From contig JANAVB010005597.1 of assembly GCA_029216955.1 (NCBI GenBank), positions 46,763,820 through 46,827,819 of the forward strand: a DNA stretch of 64,000 nt, written 5' to 3'. The notes under the pieces were generated by a model, which was not told where the DNA came from, did no database searches, and worked only from the letters and a program-made list of their open reading frames with translations. The translations under genes and the position numbers were made by a program. Origin of the DNA: Iris pallida (taxonomy: Eukaryota > Streptophyta > Magnoliopsida > Asparagales > Iridaceae). Shown here piece after piece: positions 21,063-33,129 of this stretch (within the stretch, counting starts at the first letter, position 1; each line of letters opens with the position of its first letter).

Positions 21063-23565
21063 AAAAAAAGTCACGTAAAGAAATGATAATGATATGTTTC
21101 TTTTGTTAAAAGAGACTGTAGCCTCCCAAAAGTCGACTAGTGGGAAAGGAAGTGAGGTTAGATATGCAATTATCTCTTCAAAGGAATGTCGGAGATGAGC
21201 TGATGTAATGTTGCAGAAGCATTAATTAAAGTTTCTCCACAGAAGTCTCAATTGCTTCCAAGAAACTAATCTGAAAGGGAGATAATAATGTAAACCAAAG
21301 TGAATAGTGGCATGCGACCACAAATCATACGTGAATCATATGAAATCTGATAAACAAATTACTTATTGCACTGAATATCCTTCTTCAGTTTCTTAATAAC
21401 TTGTTGCAAAAGTTCTATACCAAAAAAACGCCACATAAAATAATTCTCAAGCTAGTAGAAACGCAAGGTGTACGAAACTGCAAAGAAGATGTATGCATGA
21501 GTTGTCAACCTTGAACAAAAATTTTGGTAGGCTTTGCTTGCAGATGATATATTGGGAACGGTCATCTGCCAATAACAAATCTCTCAATCTCCACGAGGAA
21601 GACAAAAATAGAGAGTAACATCACAACAAGCTATATATAATGTTATTTTCAATTTCCGTTCGTTCTTTGTTGCAATTGAAATATACTGTGTTCCCTTTAT
21701 TTCTTACTAAAGAAGTAATCGATCGTTGTCAAATTTTCATTCTAGCCTCCCTGTCGCTGCTCCCTCATTGTAACGAACAGACACTCTCAATTAATTAAAG
21801 CTAAGCAAACTAATTGAAGAATTATTCAACTAAAAGCATTATATGGATATATAGATGTACACATATGGTTAATTCTGAGTGCGGTCGAGTCTCTAAAACT
21901 CTTGAAGCAAGCAACCATGCATGGCATGATAAGATATGATCATGGCCCATCGGAAGATTCGTACTATCTTATAATCCTATGTAGGGATCGAGCTAGTGGA
22001 AATCTCTCTCTCTCTCACTTTTTCTTCTCCTTATATATAAAGCTTATATATAGGTTGGTGCGCTTTTGTCTTCTCTTTAGAAGCCCACCTACATGCTAGC
22101 CACATGGACGTTCACTTGCACTGCATGGCCTCTTTCTAACATGAAAGGACGCTGTTATATGGACCGTACTTTTGATCCGCAGTTCACGTGGCAGCCTTTC
22201 ATTGACAGGTCTCCCGACAGTAGTCCCCACACAAATAGAGAGAGACAAATGGAGTTCGATCACGTAGGCCCGCATTCACGCCTGCGGACAGAAACATCGG
22301 ACCATTTATCATTTCCGAATATCAAAACCCTGATAAAGAATGGCCATGCATGCATGCATCGGGACGAAAGGAAGAATCGCCTATAGTATCGTGCACATGA
22401 TAAGGACTTCATTGGCTGCTTTGGCAACCACATGCCCATCTCTGATGGAGCAGAGCAGAGCAGAGCAGAGCAGATATTGGTCTCTCTACTTTGGTAGTCA
22501 TTTTCTAGCGAGGGGAGGGGACCATTTGCTAATTGTCACCCGTTAAAGTCGCGCCCACAAACGCATCAACTCATACGTGGTGTGTCTGACCTATTAAGGA
22601 TAAAGCTATACTAGCTAAATATATAGCTTTCTCCATTTAAGGATACTGAGCTAGTAAAGCATGCATGCATGTGGTCTTCTGTTTGCAAGGTCGGCTGCCA
22701 AAGTATTTGGGTTGTCCTGGCGGGAGTTTTGGTTGTTCCTTGACCCGGTCTCTTGTGGATGCTTCTTTATGTTCTGAGAGGTCTTCTGCGATAGTGCATT
22801 CTATCTTTGGCTGATCACGTTGGACTTGAGAGCTTGCCCTAAGCATAAGAGAGTTGTCCAAATTTGAAGTCTTGTCGGACTTGTACCCCTGAGCCGGTTC
22901 TGTCTGTTTGATTCCTTCAAAGTAAAAATAAGGGCGTTGAGCATGGGCGGGTGGGTGGATGGAGGTTATACGAAGGAGACGATGACGTCACTCAGATTTA
23001 GAAGCGACGGCAAGGGTTAAGTTAGGCGTGGACGAGCAGACAGAAGAATGGTTGGATTTACGAGGAGATGTGAGGTTTTATAATTTCTGTCGACATACCT
23101 TGCATGGGTATTGAACCTTTCTTAAAAGGGAAAAATTAATAAGGTTGCATTGGAGCAAAATAGAATCAGTTGTTCATGATCTGATGTTCCAATTATTTTT
23201 TCCATGTATGACATGTGAGTCCCACCGATAAAAACTAACATCTTTAGGAATCTATATATCGGAAATGAACATTTGCCTTTAGTATGGTTTTGACCCACCC
23301 CCTTTATATCATAAGCTCGAGTACTGTGCATGGATATACGACTTTGCTTCGGGTGCAAGGATATCTAGGGTATGGCAAACGATCACATTGGATCTGAGAA
23401 TTAAAGTTCTTAGTACTTCTCAATGAGAAGAAGAGTAGATGAATGACAACAATTTGGATCTTTATCGCTACTACAATTCCACGTACGAATAGAATGAAAT
23501 CTATAAGAAACCTGATAAATCATCCCTCTCCATCTAACAGGATGGTTGGTTATCGAGTTGTGTGA
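21063..23565. other. anonymous intergenic DNA
   Basis: About 2.5 kb with no recognised gene. Words such as GCATGCATGCAT, CACGTGG and TATATATAAAGC near 22020-22190 look promoter-like but lead to no supported coding region. One exon-like frame is listed separately. Confidence 0.4.
22637..22960 (-). pseudogene. unidentified exon-like reading frame
   Basis: The minus strand is open for about 105 codons, with balanced, hydrophilic composition, for example YFYFEGIKQTEPAQGYKSDK, then SQVQRDQPKIECTIAEDL and VKEQPKLPPGQPKYFGSRP. I do not recognise a family. It has no obvious ATG start, no clear splice sites and no repeat-like bias, so it could be one exon of a decayed gene or a captured fragment. Support is only the open frame and its ordinary amino-acid mix. 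Confidence 0.25.
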
Positions 23566-23574
23566 TAAATTAAA

Positions 23575-23957
23575 GAGTAATGCTATTCGTACCTCCAAAT
23601 TGTCCCTCAAATACATCTCTCCTTATGTGACAGCTGACGTGGCATGTTAAATAATATTATGTGTCATCTGACATGACCGATGACATGGCAAATTTTAACC
23701 CAAAAAGTTAATGACCCAATTTTGTCCATATTAATTTAATATTAATATTAATTAATGTTAATGTTAATATCAATATTAATTAATGTTAATATTAATATTA
23801 TTGTTAATGTTAACGATAATATTAATTTTAATGTTAATGTTAACATTAATTTAATGTTAATTTTAATTTTAAAATTTGCCAGTCAGCTGCCACATCAACA
23901 TATCACGTCAGCTGTCACGTAAGGAGGGACGGTTTGGAGGTACAAATAGCATTATTC
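23575..23957. mobile_element. Mutator-like MITE (383 bp)
   Basis: Terminal inverted repeats of about 65 bp begin GAGTAATGCTATTCGTACCT and end with the inverse ..AGGTACAAATAGCATTATTC. It is flanked by a perfect 9-bp duplication TAAATTAAA (23566-23574 and 23958-23966). A 9-bp duplication with long inverted repeats is the mark of Mutator-family elements. The centre is an AT-rich run of TTAATATTAATG-like words. No coding capacity. Confidence 0.88.
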
Positions 23958-24235
23958 TAAATTAAAATTAGGTCAGTGCCTTAGTCGTATTGGATGTTAC
24001 CTCCTCTTACGATACCTATTTTAACATGTATCGGTTGATACATAGACTCGAGTCAATGTATACTTGATAATATGTATTCTGAAACTAGCACTACAACAAA
24101 AAGACCTATTAATGACGCTTGATAAGTGGTTTTCATGACGGCTGATGTAGAAGCGTCATCAAAGTTCAGCAAGACTAGAATCTATAACGGTTTACATTAA
24201 AAACGTTATTGATAGTGCTCCAGTGATACGAGCGT

Positions 24236-24765
24236 TATAAAAAAGGCACGAAAATTTAAGTCGAAACCTCGACTCCTCCGCAATTCTCCCGCACTTAGGA
24301 AAAATTCTAAACCCTCTTTCTTTCTCCTTCTCCTTCTCCTCCCGCTCCCCAACTCCCCTCAGCCCACTCCCCGCTCCCCAACTCCCCTCAGCCCGCTTCC
24401 CGCTCCCCAACTAATTCCCTTAGTTCGTTCCTCGCCTCCCTCGATTACAGACTCTACCGCAGAGGGAAGGTTGTCACCGGCGTAGCCTTCACCACCGGTT
24501 TGTCCTAAAATCTCGATCAATGCTTATTTTATGCCCTAAATTCTGCCTCGACATGATTTTAGTAAAATCTCGTAATTTTTGACAACCATACATGCATCCA
24601 TCTCTCCAAAATTAGGGTTTTTTTAGGATTTTCCGACGTCTCCATCCATGTCGACGATGATCCGAAAAGGGCTGCATCATCATTGACTCCTCTTGATTAA
24701 GTGAGTGATTTTGATTTGGATTTTTTTCCTTAAAAATTTTTTTTGTTGGGAATTGTTCTATGTGC
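24236..24765 (+). other. exon-like leader in CACTA 2
   Basis: A pyrimidine-rich stretch (CCCTCTTTCTTTCTCCTTCTCC, 24312) resembling a plant 5' untranslated region precedes a short frame LYRRGKVVTGVAFTTG ending at a GT (24450-24500), and ATGTCGACGATGATCCG at 24648. It may be part of a captured host gene. I cannot identify the source. Confidence 0.25.
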
Positions 24766-24770
24766 GCTTC

Positions 24771-27700
24771 TGTGAAACCCAGAATTTTAGAATTTACGAA
24801 TTATTGGATTATAGCGTAATTTTAGTTTAGTTATTATTATTATTATATTTTATTATTATTATTATTATTTATTAGTCAGAATTAGGAAAAATATTATTTT
24901 TAAAATTATCATTGGGTTTTTGTTTGTGGCCCTGCCCCGATCCCGTGTCCGGAGTCCGACTCCGAGTTCGAACCCCGTCTCCCAAAACCCAATTCAGTTC
25001 CGAACCCGTCCCTATTTTCTCCCTTTTAAATTCTGATTATTATATATATTAATTATATAAAAAAAATATTACTAAATTTTTTCCACAGCTGATCTGGTCT
25101 CCCACGACCAGATCCACACCCACGCACCCCCCATTTTCTCCCACCAGCACATTCTCCTCCACAAATCCCCATTCTTCTCTCACTCTTCTAACAACTTCCT
25201 TCCTTTTTAACACAACTCACACCACCACCACTCCTACCAACGTCCAGAACCACCCCACTTCATTTTCTTCTCATTCCCTTTCCCTTTCCCACTCCCAAGC
25301 TCCTCCAGAACCCGTCCGCGCCTCCACCCAGCGTCCATCCAAGTCCCGCCAGGACAACCCGAGCGCCCGCCACCGCCGACCCGTTGCCCCGCCGGCCTCC
25401 GGAGACCTCGCCACCCGCGCCCGCCCCAAGGCCGTGCCCTGCCGGCCCGTCCGCGCCCCCACCCGGCGCCGTTTCCCGGCGCCCAACTCCGGCCAACCCG
25501 GAGCCGCTCGCCCCCGGCCCTCTCCGGCCAACCCCTCGGTCTCCAGCGGCTTCCCCGGCCGCAAACCCTTTCTTCGCGGCTCCCGATCTCCGCCCGGCGA
25601 CCTCCCGCGCATGTGCCCGCCGTGCCCTAGTCTCGCCGGCCGCCTCCCGCGCTGGCCAGAGCCCAGCGCGCGCCCCGCTATTCCAACAGCGCTGTCCAGC
25701 GCTGTTCCGACATTTTTCGCTGCTGTCTGCGAGTTTGGGATTTTTCTGAGTCCGCGGGAACGTGGTTTTCTTTTCCTATTTTCATCTGAGAGCTCTAGCC
25801 GAACAACCCAAGGTATATCTCGTGTCCCCGTGTCCCTACTTTAGTGTCGATGATGATACGGCCCCCGATCCCGTTACGGGATTCGGTTTAGGCGATTGTA
25901 GTTTCGGAATTTCCGAATCCCATTTCAGAATGATTCGGTTCTGTGGCTTTCGGTTTTCCGAACTCTATTTCGGGATTCCCGAATTTATTTCGGTAGTTCG
26001 TTTTTATGCTGGATGCGTACGTTCCGATTAGTTTCGGTTACTGTTCGGTTTTATATTTATGTCAGCTTTTATCTTTATTGTGTTGGTGGTGGGATATTAT
26101 TTCTGAGAAAGGCACGATGATGATACGGTCCCCGATCTCGTTACGGAATTCGGTTTAGGCGATTGTAGTTTCGAAATTTCCGAATCCCATTTCAGAATGA
26201 TTCGGTTCTGTGGCTTTCGGTTTCCCGAACTCCATTTCAGGATTCCCGAATTTATTTCGGTAGTTCGGTTTTACGCTGGATGCATACTTTCCGATTAGTT
26301 ACGGTTACGGTTCGGTTTTATATTTATGTCGGCTTTTATCTTTATTGTGTTGGTGGTGGGATATTATTTCTGTGTGTGGAATATTATTATGAATGGTTTG
26401 GGTTGTTTCCCTGGTTCGGGATATTATTTATGTTGATTTTTGGCACCGTCCCAGGATTGAGTTGTCCCAATTACAGAGGAGATGCTGCCCAAATTTTCGG
26501 AAAAGTTTTCAAAAATAAAATATTTTAAAATGGGATTCTATTTTCAAATTCGGTATTTTGCAAACGAATTACAAAAGTGGTTTTGTCGATCTAAAATTGG
26601 ATTTTGGAGTTTCGTATCCCCGTTAGGCGACGACCGTATCGGTTGAATGAGCCTCGGCGAAGCACAAATGCTACAGGGTTCCTGTACGTTGAGGCGCTAG
26701 CCAGCAACGTGACATTTGGACCAAATCTGAGACGCATTTTACAACTATATTTATATTTATAATTATTTTTAGAACAGGTACTGCTGTTAGTATTTTTGGT
26801 GCAGGGCTTCGGCCTACTGTTTGGACCGTTCGCGGCACTCAGAGCTCGCCTAGATGATTAATTAATTTATGTAAAAAATTTTAAAGGGGCATAAGTCCAG
26901 TTTTCTATTTTATTTCGCTGTGATCCTGTATTGTGTAGTTTAGATTTTTACTTTGTTTTTCTGAGTTGGTTTCGTTATTAGACGCGTAATTATAATTTAG
27001 GTATTAATTATTTTGTATAAAATTAATAAGGTTTTTTACGATAAATTAACTTGAATAAAATATTAGTAAGTTAACGAAGTCCATGTTTTATCACTAAAAA
27101 AATGTAGTTTTATACATATGATATAAAAAATACAAAGTTTTGCAAATTAACCGATAATTGCCATTTTTCCAATTAATCAATAACCGACTTATTTAATTAA
27201 AAATAATAATAATGAACGTAGATTGCGACGTTAGACGATTTCCGGTAGATTAATTAATAAACTTAAAATCTGACTAGGGTCTACTTCTAGAGATTATAAC
27301 TAGCACACCTAGAATAGTTTTATTTTGGTTCTAAGCCAAGGTTCTCAACTGTAGGATCTCGGAGTCGAACTTGACATCCTCCTCGGTACCGACTTTTCCG
27401 ATCCAGTAAATTAACAGAGGCAAGTTACGTTTATATTTTCTTGTATTTTATTTAGTAATTGTCAAGCTGTACGTTTAAACCACATTGCTACACGGAACCC
27501 TCTCCTAGGGTTCAAATATTGATTGATATTGATTGTAGGGATTGGGAGAATAGTGTAATATTTATGGCCAATACCCCCATATTGCAAGATTGTGCGAGCT
27601 TACCCCTCTTACACACGGGGATAAGCCGTATTGCGTCGCTAGGACGCTATTGTATAACCCAAGCCGGTCATAGATGATTACACATTCAAATCACATTATT

Positions 27701-28209
27701 TTTAATCGTAGAATTACTGGAAAATATTATTTCAACTGTTTAGCTGCACTTTTCCATTATTACTTAAAATATGAGATACATATTCGTACTTGCTTCCTCC
27801 TGACTGGAGACAACATTTTTAGGTGACATTGAGGATGCTGAGCTATTGTACAATAGCTACTATGACCCGGTTTTGTACCCTGTGGTGTTGCCAGAGTCCT
27901 CCTTGGAGGACGCAGGACCTGAGGCCGACGAGCCGACCGTTTAGCTAGTCGTTTCCAGTTTTCTCGTTTTATTATTTTGGAGTTTTGTAGACTTTTGAAT
28001 TCAGCACTTTATTTTAGTTCTTTCATTTCCAGTTGTATTTTTTCAAATGTTGAATAAAAGTTTTAAAGTTTCCGTATATTGAGTTGTGACAAACGTATAT
28101 ATGTTGTTGTGAATACCTGCATATAGAACAGCTTACTACCATCGTCTCACAACGGTGCAGGCTAGACATGATCCGGTTCGATCCAATAATTTGGGATCGG
28201 GTCGTGATA
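24771..28209 (+). mobile_element. gypsy solo LTR inside CACTA 2 (3,439 bp)
   Basis: Starts TGTGAAACCCAGAATTTTAG and ends GGGATCGGGTCGTGATA. The perfect 5-bp duplication GCTTC lies at 24766-24770 and 28210-28214. The end GGGTCGTGATA matches GGGTCGTGACA of LTRs 1 and 2, and the length fits the Tekay-like group. No internal region or second LTR is present, so recombination between LTRs removed the rest. Its GC-rich zone (25300-25700) gives long frames on both strands that are not supported as genes. Confidence 0.88.
25849..26382 (+). repeat. 267-bp tandem duplication in the solo LTR
   Basis: GATGATGATACGG starts both copies, at 25849 and 26116. The two units are nearly identical across cggttt/ttccgaa-rich sequence, with only scattered differences. 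They are an internal duplication of the LTR. Confidence 0.88.
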
Positions 28210-28214
28210 GCTTC

Positions 28215-28320
28215 ATGTTCGATGAAATAATTGTAAGTACCAAATGCTTGTGTTCTTTGATTTTTTTTTGTTTGTTCTTGTTCAAGGGAGTGTAATTGCA
28301 TTTGGGGAGCCGAGTCCGAA
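28215..28320 (+). other. CACTA 2 interior, intron-like segment
   Basis: ATGTTCGATGAAATAATT|GTAAGTACC is followed by a T-rich stretch ending TTGTTCAAG, resembling a donor and polypyrimidine tract. No identification. Confidence 0.2.
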
Positions 28321-31127
28321 GCCTCTCTACAGTCACAGCTGCGACCCGACGAGGTGCTGTGCGTGCCTGCGAGCTGAGTCCGAAGCCTCCCTTCGGATTC
28401 TGACACTAAATTCTGGGGTATAAATTCTAAACTCTTGATTGATTTCAGTTTCTGGGTTTATTTTGTTTGTCGATGATGTTGTTGGATCTCGATCCCTACA
28501 TAAAAAGGGTTTCGATCGACTGATACGTGTTGGGTTCAATTTTGGCTTGACGATCCTACGATTGTCTTTGTTTGTGAAGCGCGAATGATCTTTAGATCAT
28601 GTTCGATTCTTTACTTGCTGTTGGATCATTTTCGGTTTCGGGTTACCTAGCTGCTGTTGGAATTATTTATGATGCATGTATTGTTGGTTTGGGTTTCTTG
28701 TATAAATTGTTGCTTGGGTTCTCCTTCCTATACTTGCTGTGGGATGTTGGTTTAGGTTTTTCTTATTATACATGTTAGGTTGGGAAAGATTTCTTTGCTG
28801 TAGGAGATGTTTTGCTATTTGGATTAAAATTGTTGGTTGGGTATCTATTATGCATGATGGGTTTAACTTGGTACTGTGGGTGTTTTTATTGGGAGCTTTT
28901 CGATATAAATCACATGCGGATATATATTAGTTGGGACTACTTCTATTTCGGGATTAACATCTCCATTAGTATGCATGCATCGTTGATTTTGGGACTACGT
29001 CTACTATGCCATGTCTGGATATTTTAGTTTATTTGTCGGTTTCGGTTTTTATTAGAGTACTCTGATACTCTTGGTGATGGTCGTTCGACCAAATGAACCA
29101 AAGCGTTGCAGATCGTATCGGATACACTGGCTCCATGTCGGGATGTGTCCTATACGTGTTATGGCACGCTAGTATAGCAGATGATGATTGATCATTATCT
29201 GAGACATCTTATATATCTCATTTTGTTTCTTGTCGTTGGTCGTAGTTTGTATGTTGGTACTGTTGGGTTGTTCATTCTGGGTGCAGATACGCTCGTGTTT
29301 GTACGAGTCGATACTGGACACGGATGTGAGGATACCTTCGTGTCGATCCTCTCTACAGTTGCAGCCGCGACCCGGCGAGGTGCTGTGCGTGCCTGCGAGC
29401 CGAGTCCGAAGCCTCCCTTCGGATTCTAACACTAAATTCTGGGGTATAAATTTTAAACTCTTGATTGATTTCAGTTTCTGGATTTATTTTGTTTGTCGAT
29501 GATGTTGTTGGATCTCGCTCCCTACATAAAAAGGTTTTCGATCGACTGATACGTGTTGGGCTCGATTTTGGCTTGACGATCCTACGATTGTCTTTGTTTG
29601 TGAAGCACGAATGATCTTTAGATCATGTTCGGTTCTTTACTTGCTGTTGGATCATTTTCGGTTTCGGGTTACCTAGCTGCTGTTAGAATTATTTGTGATG
29701 CATGTATTGTTGGTTTGGGTTTCTTGTATAAATTATTGCTTGGGTTCTCCTTCCTATACTTGCTGTGGGATGTTGGTTTAGGTTTTCCTTATTATACATG
29801 TTGGGTTGGGAAAGATTTCTTTGCTGTAGGAGATGTTTTGCTATTTGGATTAAAATTGTTGGTTGGGTATCTATTATGCATGATGGGTTTAACATGGTAC
29901 TGTGGGTGTTTTTGTTAGAAGCTTTTCGATATAAATCACATGCGGGTATATATTAGTTGGGAGTATTTCTATTTCAGGATTGACATCTCTATTAGCATGC
30001 ATGCGTCGTTGATTTTGGGACTACATCCACTATGCCATGCCTGGATGTTTTACTTTATTTGTCGGTTTCGGTTTTTATTAGAGTACTCTGATATTCTTGG
30101 TGATGGTCGTTCGACCAAATGAACCAAAGCGTTGCAGATCGTATCGGATACACTGGCTCCGTGTCGGGACGTGTCCTATACGTGTTATGGCACGCTAGTA
30201 CATCAGATGATGATTGATCCTTATCTGAGACATCTTATATATCTCATTTCATTTCTTATCGTTGGTCGTAGTTTGTATGTTGGTACTGTTGGGTTGTTCA
30301 TTCTGGGTGCAGATACGCTCGTGTTTGTACTAGTCGATACTGGACACGGATGTGAGGATACCTTCGTGTCGATGATGTAGCCTCTCCACAGTTACAGCCG
30401 CGACCGGCGAGGCGCTGTGCGTGCCTGCGAGCCGAGTCCGAAGGCTCCCTTCGGATTCCAACACCAAATTCTGGGGTATAAATTCTAAACTCTTGATTGA
30501 TTTTAGTTTTTGGTTTATTTTGTTTGTCGATGATGTTGTTGGATCTCGATCCCTACATAAAAAGGGTTTCGATCGACTGATACGTGTTGGGTTCGATTTT
30601 GGTTTGACGATCCTACGATTGTCTTTGTTTGTGAAGCGGGAATGATCTTTAGATCATGTTCGGTTCCTTACTTGCTGTTGGATCATTTTCGGTTTCGGGT
30701 TACCTAGCTGCTGTTGGAATTATTTATGATGCATGCATTATTGGTTTGGGTTTCTTATATAAATTGTTACTTAGGTTCTCCTTCCTATACTTGTTGTGGG
30801 ATGTTGGTTTAGGTTTTCCCTATTATACATGTTGGGTTGGAAAAGATTTCTTTGATGTAGGAGATGTTTTGCTATTTGGATTAAAATTGTTGGTTGGGTA
30901 TCTATTATGCATGATGGGTTTAACTTGGTACTGTGGGTGTTTTTGTTAGGAGCTTTTCAATATAAATCACATGCGGGTATATATTAGTTGGGAGTATTTC
31001 TATTTCGGAAATGACATCTCCATTAGCATGCCTGCATTGTTGATTTTGGGACTACGTCCACTATGCCATGCCTAGATGTTTTACTTTATTTGTCGATTTC
31101 GGTTTTTATTAGAGTACTCTGATACTC
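28321..31127 (+). repeat. about 2.7 copies of a 1.03 kb tandem repeat in CACTA 2
   Basis: The anchor CTCTCTACAG/CTCTCCACAG followed by AGCCGCGACC occurs at 28323, 29349 and 30382, spacing 1026 and 1033 bp. Units also share GGATCTCGATCCCTACAT, TGGGATGTTGGTTTAGG and CATCTTATATATCTCATTT. The last copy ends after about 745 bp. The sequence alternates T-rich intron-like stretches with short GC-richer pieces (GTGCGTGCCTGCGAGC.. CCGAGTCCGAAG), which suggests amplified untranslated or intronic host sequence. Frames that recur once per unit are not supported as genes. Confidence 0.85.
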
Positions 31128-31200
31128 TCGGTTTTTCGATATAAATCACAGGCTCTAAAATTGACAGAATCTAAAAGTGAGGATTTTGCTTTCTTTTTCA

Positions 31201-31291
31201 GGATTTTGCTATACGTACATGTGCTATGGACAGTCTTCATGTGACCAAGTTGAAGCGTTGTAAGTGTGCTTCTTCGCTACAGTATCTGTGA
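31201..31291 (+). pseudogene. possible terminal exon of a captured gene in CACTA 2
   Basis: TTTGCTTTCTTTTTCAG, a good acceptor, is followed by an open frame of about 30 codons (AIRTCAMDSLHVTKLKRCKC) that ends in TGA. I do not recognise the protein. It could be the last exon of a host gene fragment carried by the transposon. Confidence 0.25.
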
Positions 31292-31781
31292 GATTTTTGA
31301 TGTCGATAGTTTTGATGTCGCTAAAGTGTACTCTATATTGGATACTCTATATATTTTGAGAAGATGTATATAATGAAATGGTGAAATGTAGAATGGTAGC
31401 TAAAATACTCTATTTTGAGATAATAAAATGGAGAATGGTACTTTATATTACATTTCAATGCTTTGTTGTGAATATGGTTCAAAGTGGTTGTTTTCGAATT
31501 GAATTGAGCAACGTTTGGAATGTCATGCAGTATAGAGCGTTATAAATGTGATACAATGACCATATACAGTGGTTTTTCATAACTATCCATAACGCTTTGA
31601 AAATAAAACGTAGCAGAAATTCAACCTAATAATGACGGTTTTGGATGAATTATCTATAACGCTTTTAAAAACATTTATAACACCCGATTTTATAACGCTT
31701 GGACTGAGAAAAAAAGCGTCATGGTTTGCAATTAATGACGCTTTTTAGCCGTCATTAAAAGATATTTTTGTTGTAGTGTAG

Positions 31782-32034
31782 ATAGACTTGTAAAGATAAA
31801 ATAAACAAAAAAGTTATAATAATTTATACTAAAACATGTTTCTATATTAAATTAAAAATATAGACCTAAACTCTTACAGTTATTGCATAATATGATACAC
31901 AATACAATGTACGATATGTACCCAGAGACGAGAAAGGACGTAGCAAGCAACAAAATATTCAGAAGAGTTGTATAGATCCGAAGATTTTCGAATAGGTCAA
32001 CCTTTCGAATTACAGCTACTAAATCCATGGACAT
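31782..32034. other. AT-rich flank right of CACTA 2
   Basis: No feature supported. The plastid-derived sequence begins after it. Confidence 0.4.
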
Positions 32035-32640
32035 GCAAGAGACAATTTGGCAATTTGAAACATCCAGAGGAAAAGAAAGCAAAAGCAATTTTCGTTGTAG
32101 CGGCGAGTGAAATAGGAGCAGCTTAGACCATGAAAACGAAATTGTGGGAGAGCAATACAAGCATCGTGTTGCTAGACTAAGCGGTGGAGTGTCGGATCCT
32201 AGATGGCGAAAGTCCAGCAACCGAAAGCATCACTAGCTTATGCTCTGACCCGAGTAGCATGGGACATGTAGAATCTCGTGTGAATCAACAAGGATCACCT
32301 TAACAAGACAAAATACTCATGGATGACTGATAACGAAGTAGTGGTGTGAGGAAAAGGTGGAAAGAACCTCCATCGGGGAGTGAAATAGAACATGAAACTG
32401 TAAGCTCCCAAGCAGTAAGAGGAGAATATGATCTATGACCGCGTGCTTCTTGACTAATGAGCCAACGATTCATAGGCAGTGGTTGGGTTAAGGGTGATTG
32501 TTACCGCATATGGTGATTGTCACTGCATATGGACCCAAAACTAGATAATCTATCCTTGACTTGGATGAAGCTTGGGTGAAACTAAGTGGAAGTCTGAACA
32601 GACTGATGCTGAAGAATCAACACAAGAGTAGTGGTTAGCG
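32035..32640 (+). pseudogene. rrn23: nuclear plastid DNA insertion: decayed 23S rRNA fragment
   Basis: Sequence recognisable as the 5' third of the chloroplast large-subunit rRNA gene. It runs in order GGAGGAAAAGAAAGCAAAAG, GTAGCGGCGAGTGAAAT, CTGACCCGAGTAGCATGG, CATCGGGGAGTGAAATAGAA, GTAAGCTCCCAAGCAGT, CATAGGCAGTGG, TGTCACTGCATATGGACCC and GATGAAGCTTGGGTGAAACT. About 40 bp expected after GGTTAAGGG are missing, and many sites show C-to-T or G-to-A change, so it is an old non-functional nuclear copy (NUPT). The plastid rather than mitochondrial origin rests on my memory of the two genes. Being a fragment, it cannot make rRNA. Confidence 0.85.
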
Positions 32641-32851
32641 ATACACGATACAACACAAGTAAATTGATACACAATACGTATCGTTAGTTGATAACCTAGA
32701 TTATGCCAATTCCATTATTAAATAATCACCACTAATTCATAGCCTAATTATGTCGATCCTTTCTTTAAATACTTACATTCCCATCAACTATGCCCCAAAT
32801 CAAGGGTAGACGTAGAGTGTAACGAGAGTTTGCCATGGGCCGCACTCAAAA
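32641..32851. other. anonymous DNA between plastid insertion and LTR-like sequence
   Basis: The words GATACACGATACAACAC and GATACACAATACGTATC suggest short local duplication. Nothing else supported. Confidence 0.3.
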
Positions 32852-33129
32852 TTGTTGGTGTTTTTGCCTTTAGACTAAAAAAGATAGTCCCACATCGGCT
32901 ACACCAAATGATAAGTATCTCAATATAATGTAATACTTGTGTTGAGGTGTGCACATGAGGTGTAATGAGACACAAGTGTGTGCCATGTGGGAGTATTTTT
33001 CTAGAAGGAAAAAGGATTAATTCTAACAATGATGTAAGTTGATTTTTGTTGATCGGACTTGGACTCCAGGATGCCTCGTGTATGCACGGTCGTGTGTTCG
33101 GGGGGTAGGCGTGGGCTAGCACTCGACTA
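32852..33129 (+). repeat. copia-type LTR fragment
   Basis: Starts TGTTGGTGTTTTTGCC and contains AGTCCCACATCGGCTACACC at 32887, a word typical near the start of many plant copia LTRs. It is interrupted at about 33130 by a second LTR-like start. Confidence 0.5.

Larger units (their letters stand above)
24089..31778. mobile_element. CACTA (En/Spm) DNA transposon 2, 7.69 kb
   Basis: Starts CACTACAACAAAAAG and ends TTTTTGTTGTAGTG, flanked by the 3-bp duplication TAG (24086-24088, 31779-31781). Both ends carry spaced AATGACGC, AACGCTTT and ATAACG words in both orientations (24110-24235 and 31530-31750), acting as subterminal repeats. No transposase was found, so it is non-autonomous. The interior holds a later gypsy solo LTR, a 1.03 kb tandem array and exon-like pieces. 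Without the solo LTR it would be about 4.2 kb. Confidence 0.88.

Noticed and set aside
25260..25844. Overlapping GC-rich frames
   Set aside because: Inside the solo LTR; open on both strands because of composition.
28739..30949. Repeated hydrophobic frames
   Set aside because: They recur once per 1.03 kb unit, T-rich, and start without context; better read as intron-like DNA.
32035..32640. Functional rRNA gene
   Set aside because: Only a fragment with deletion and many substitutions.
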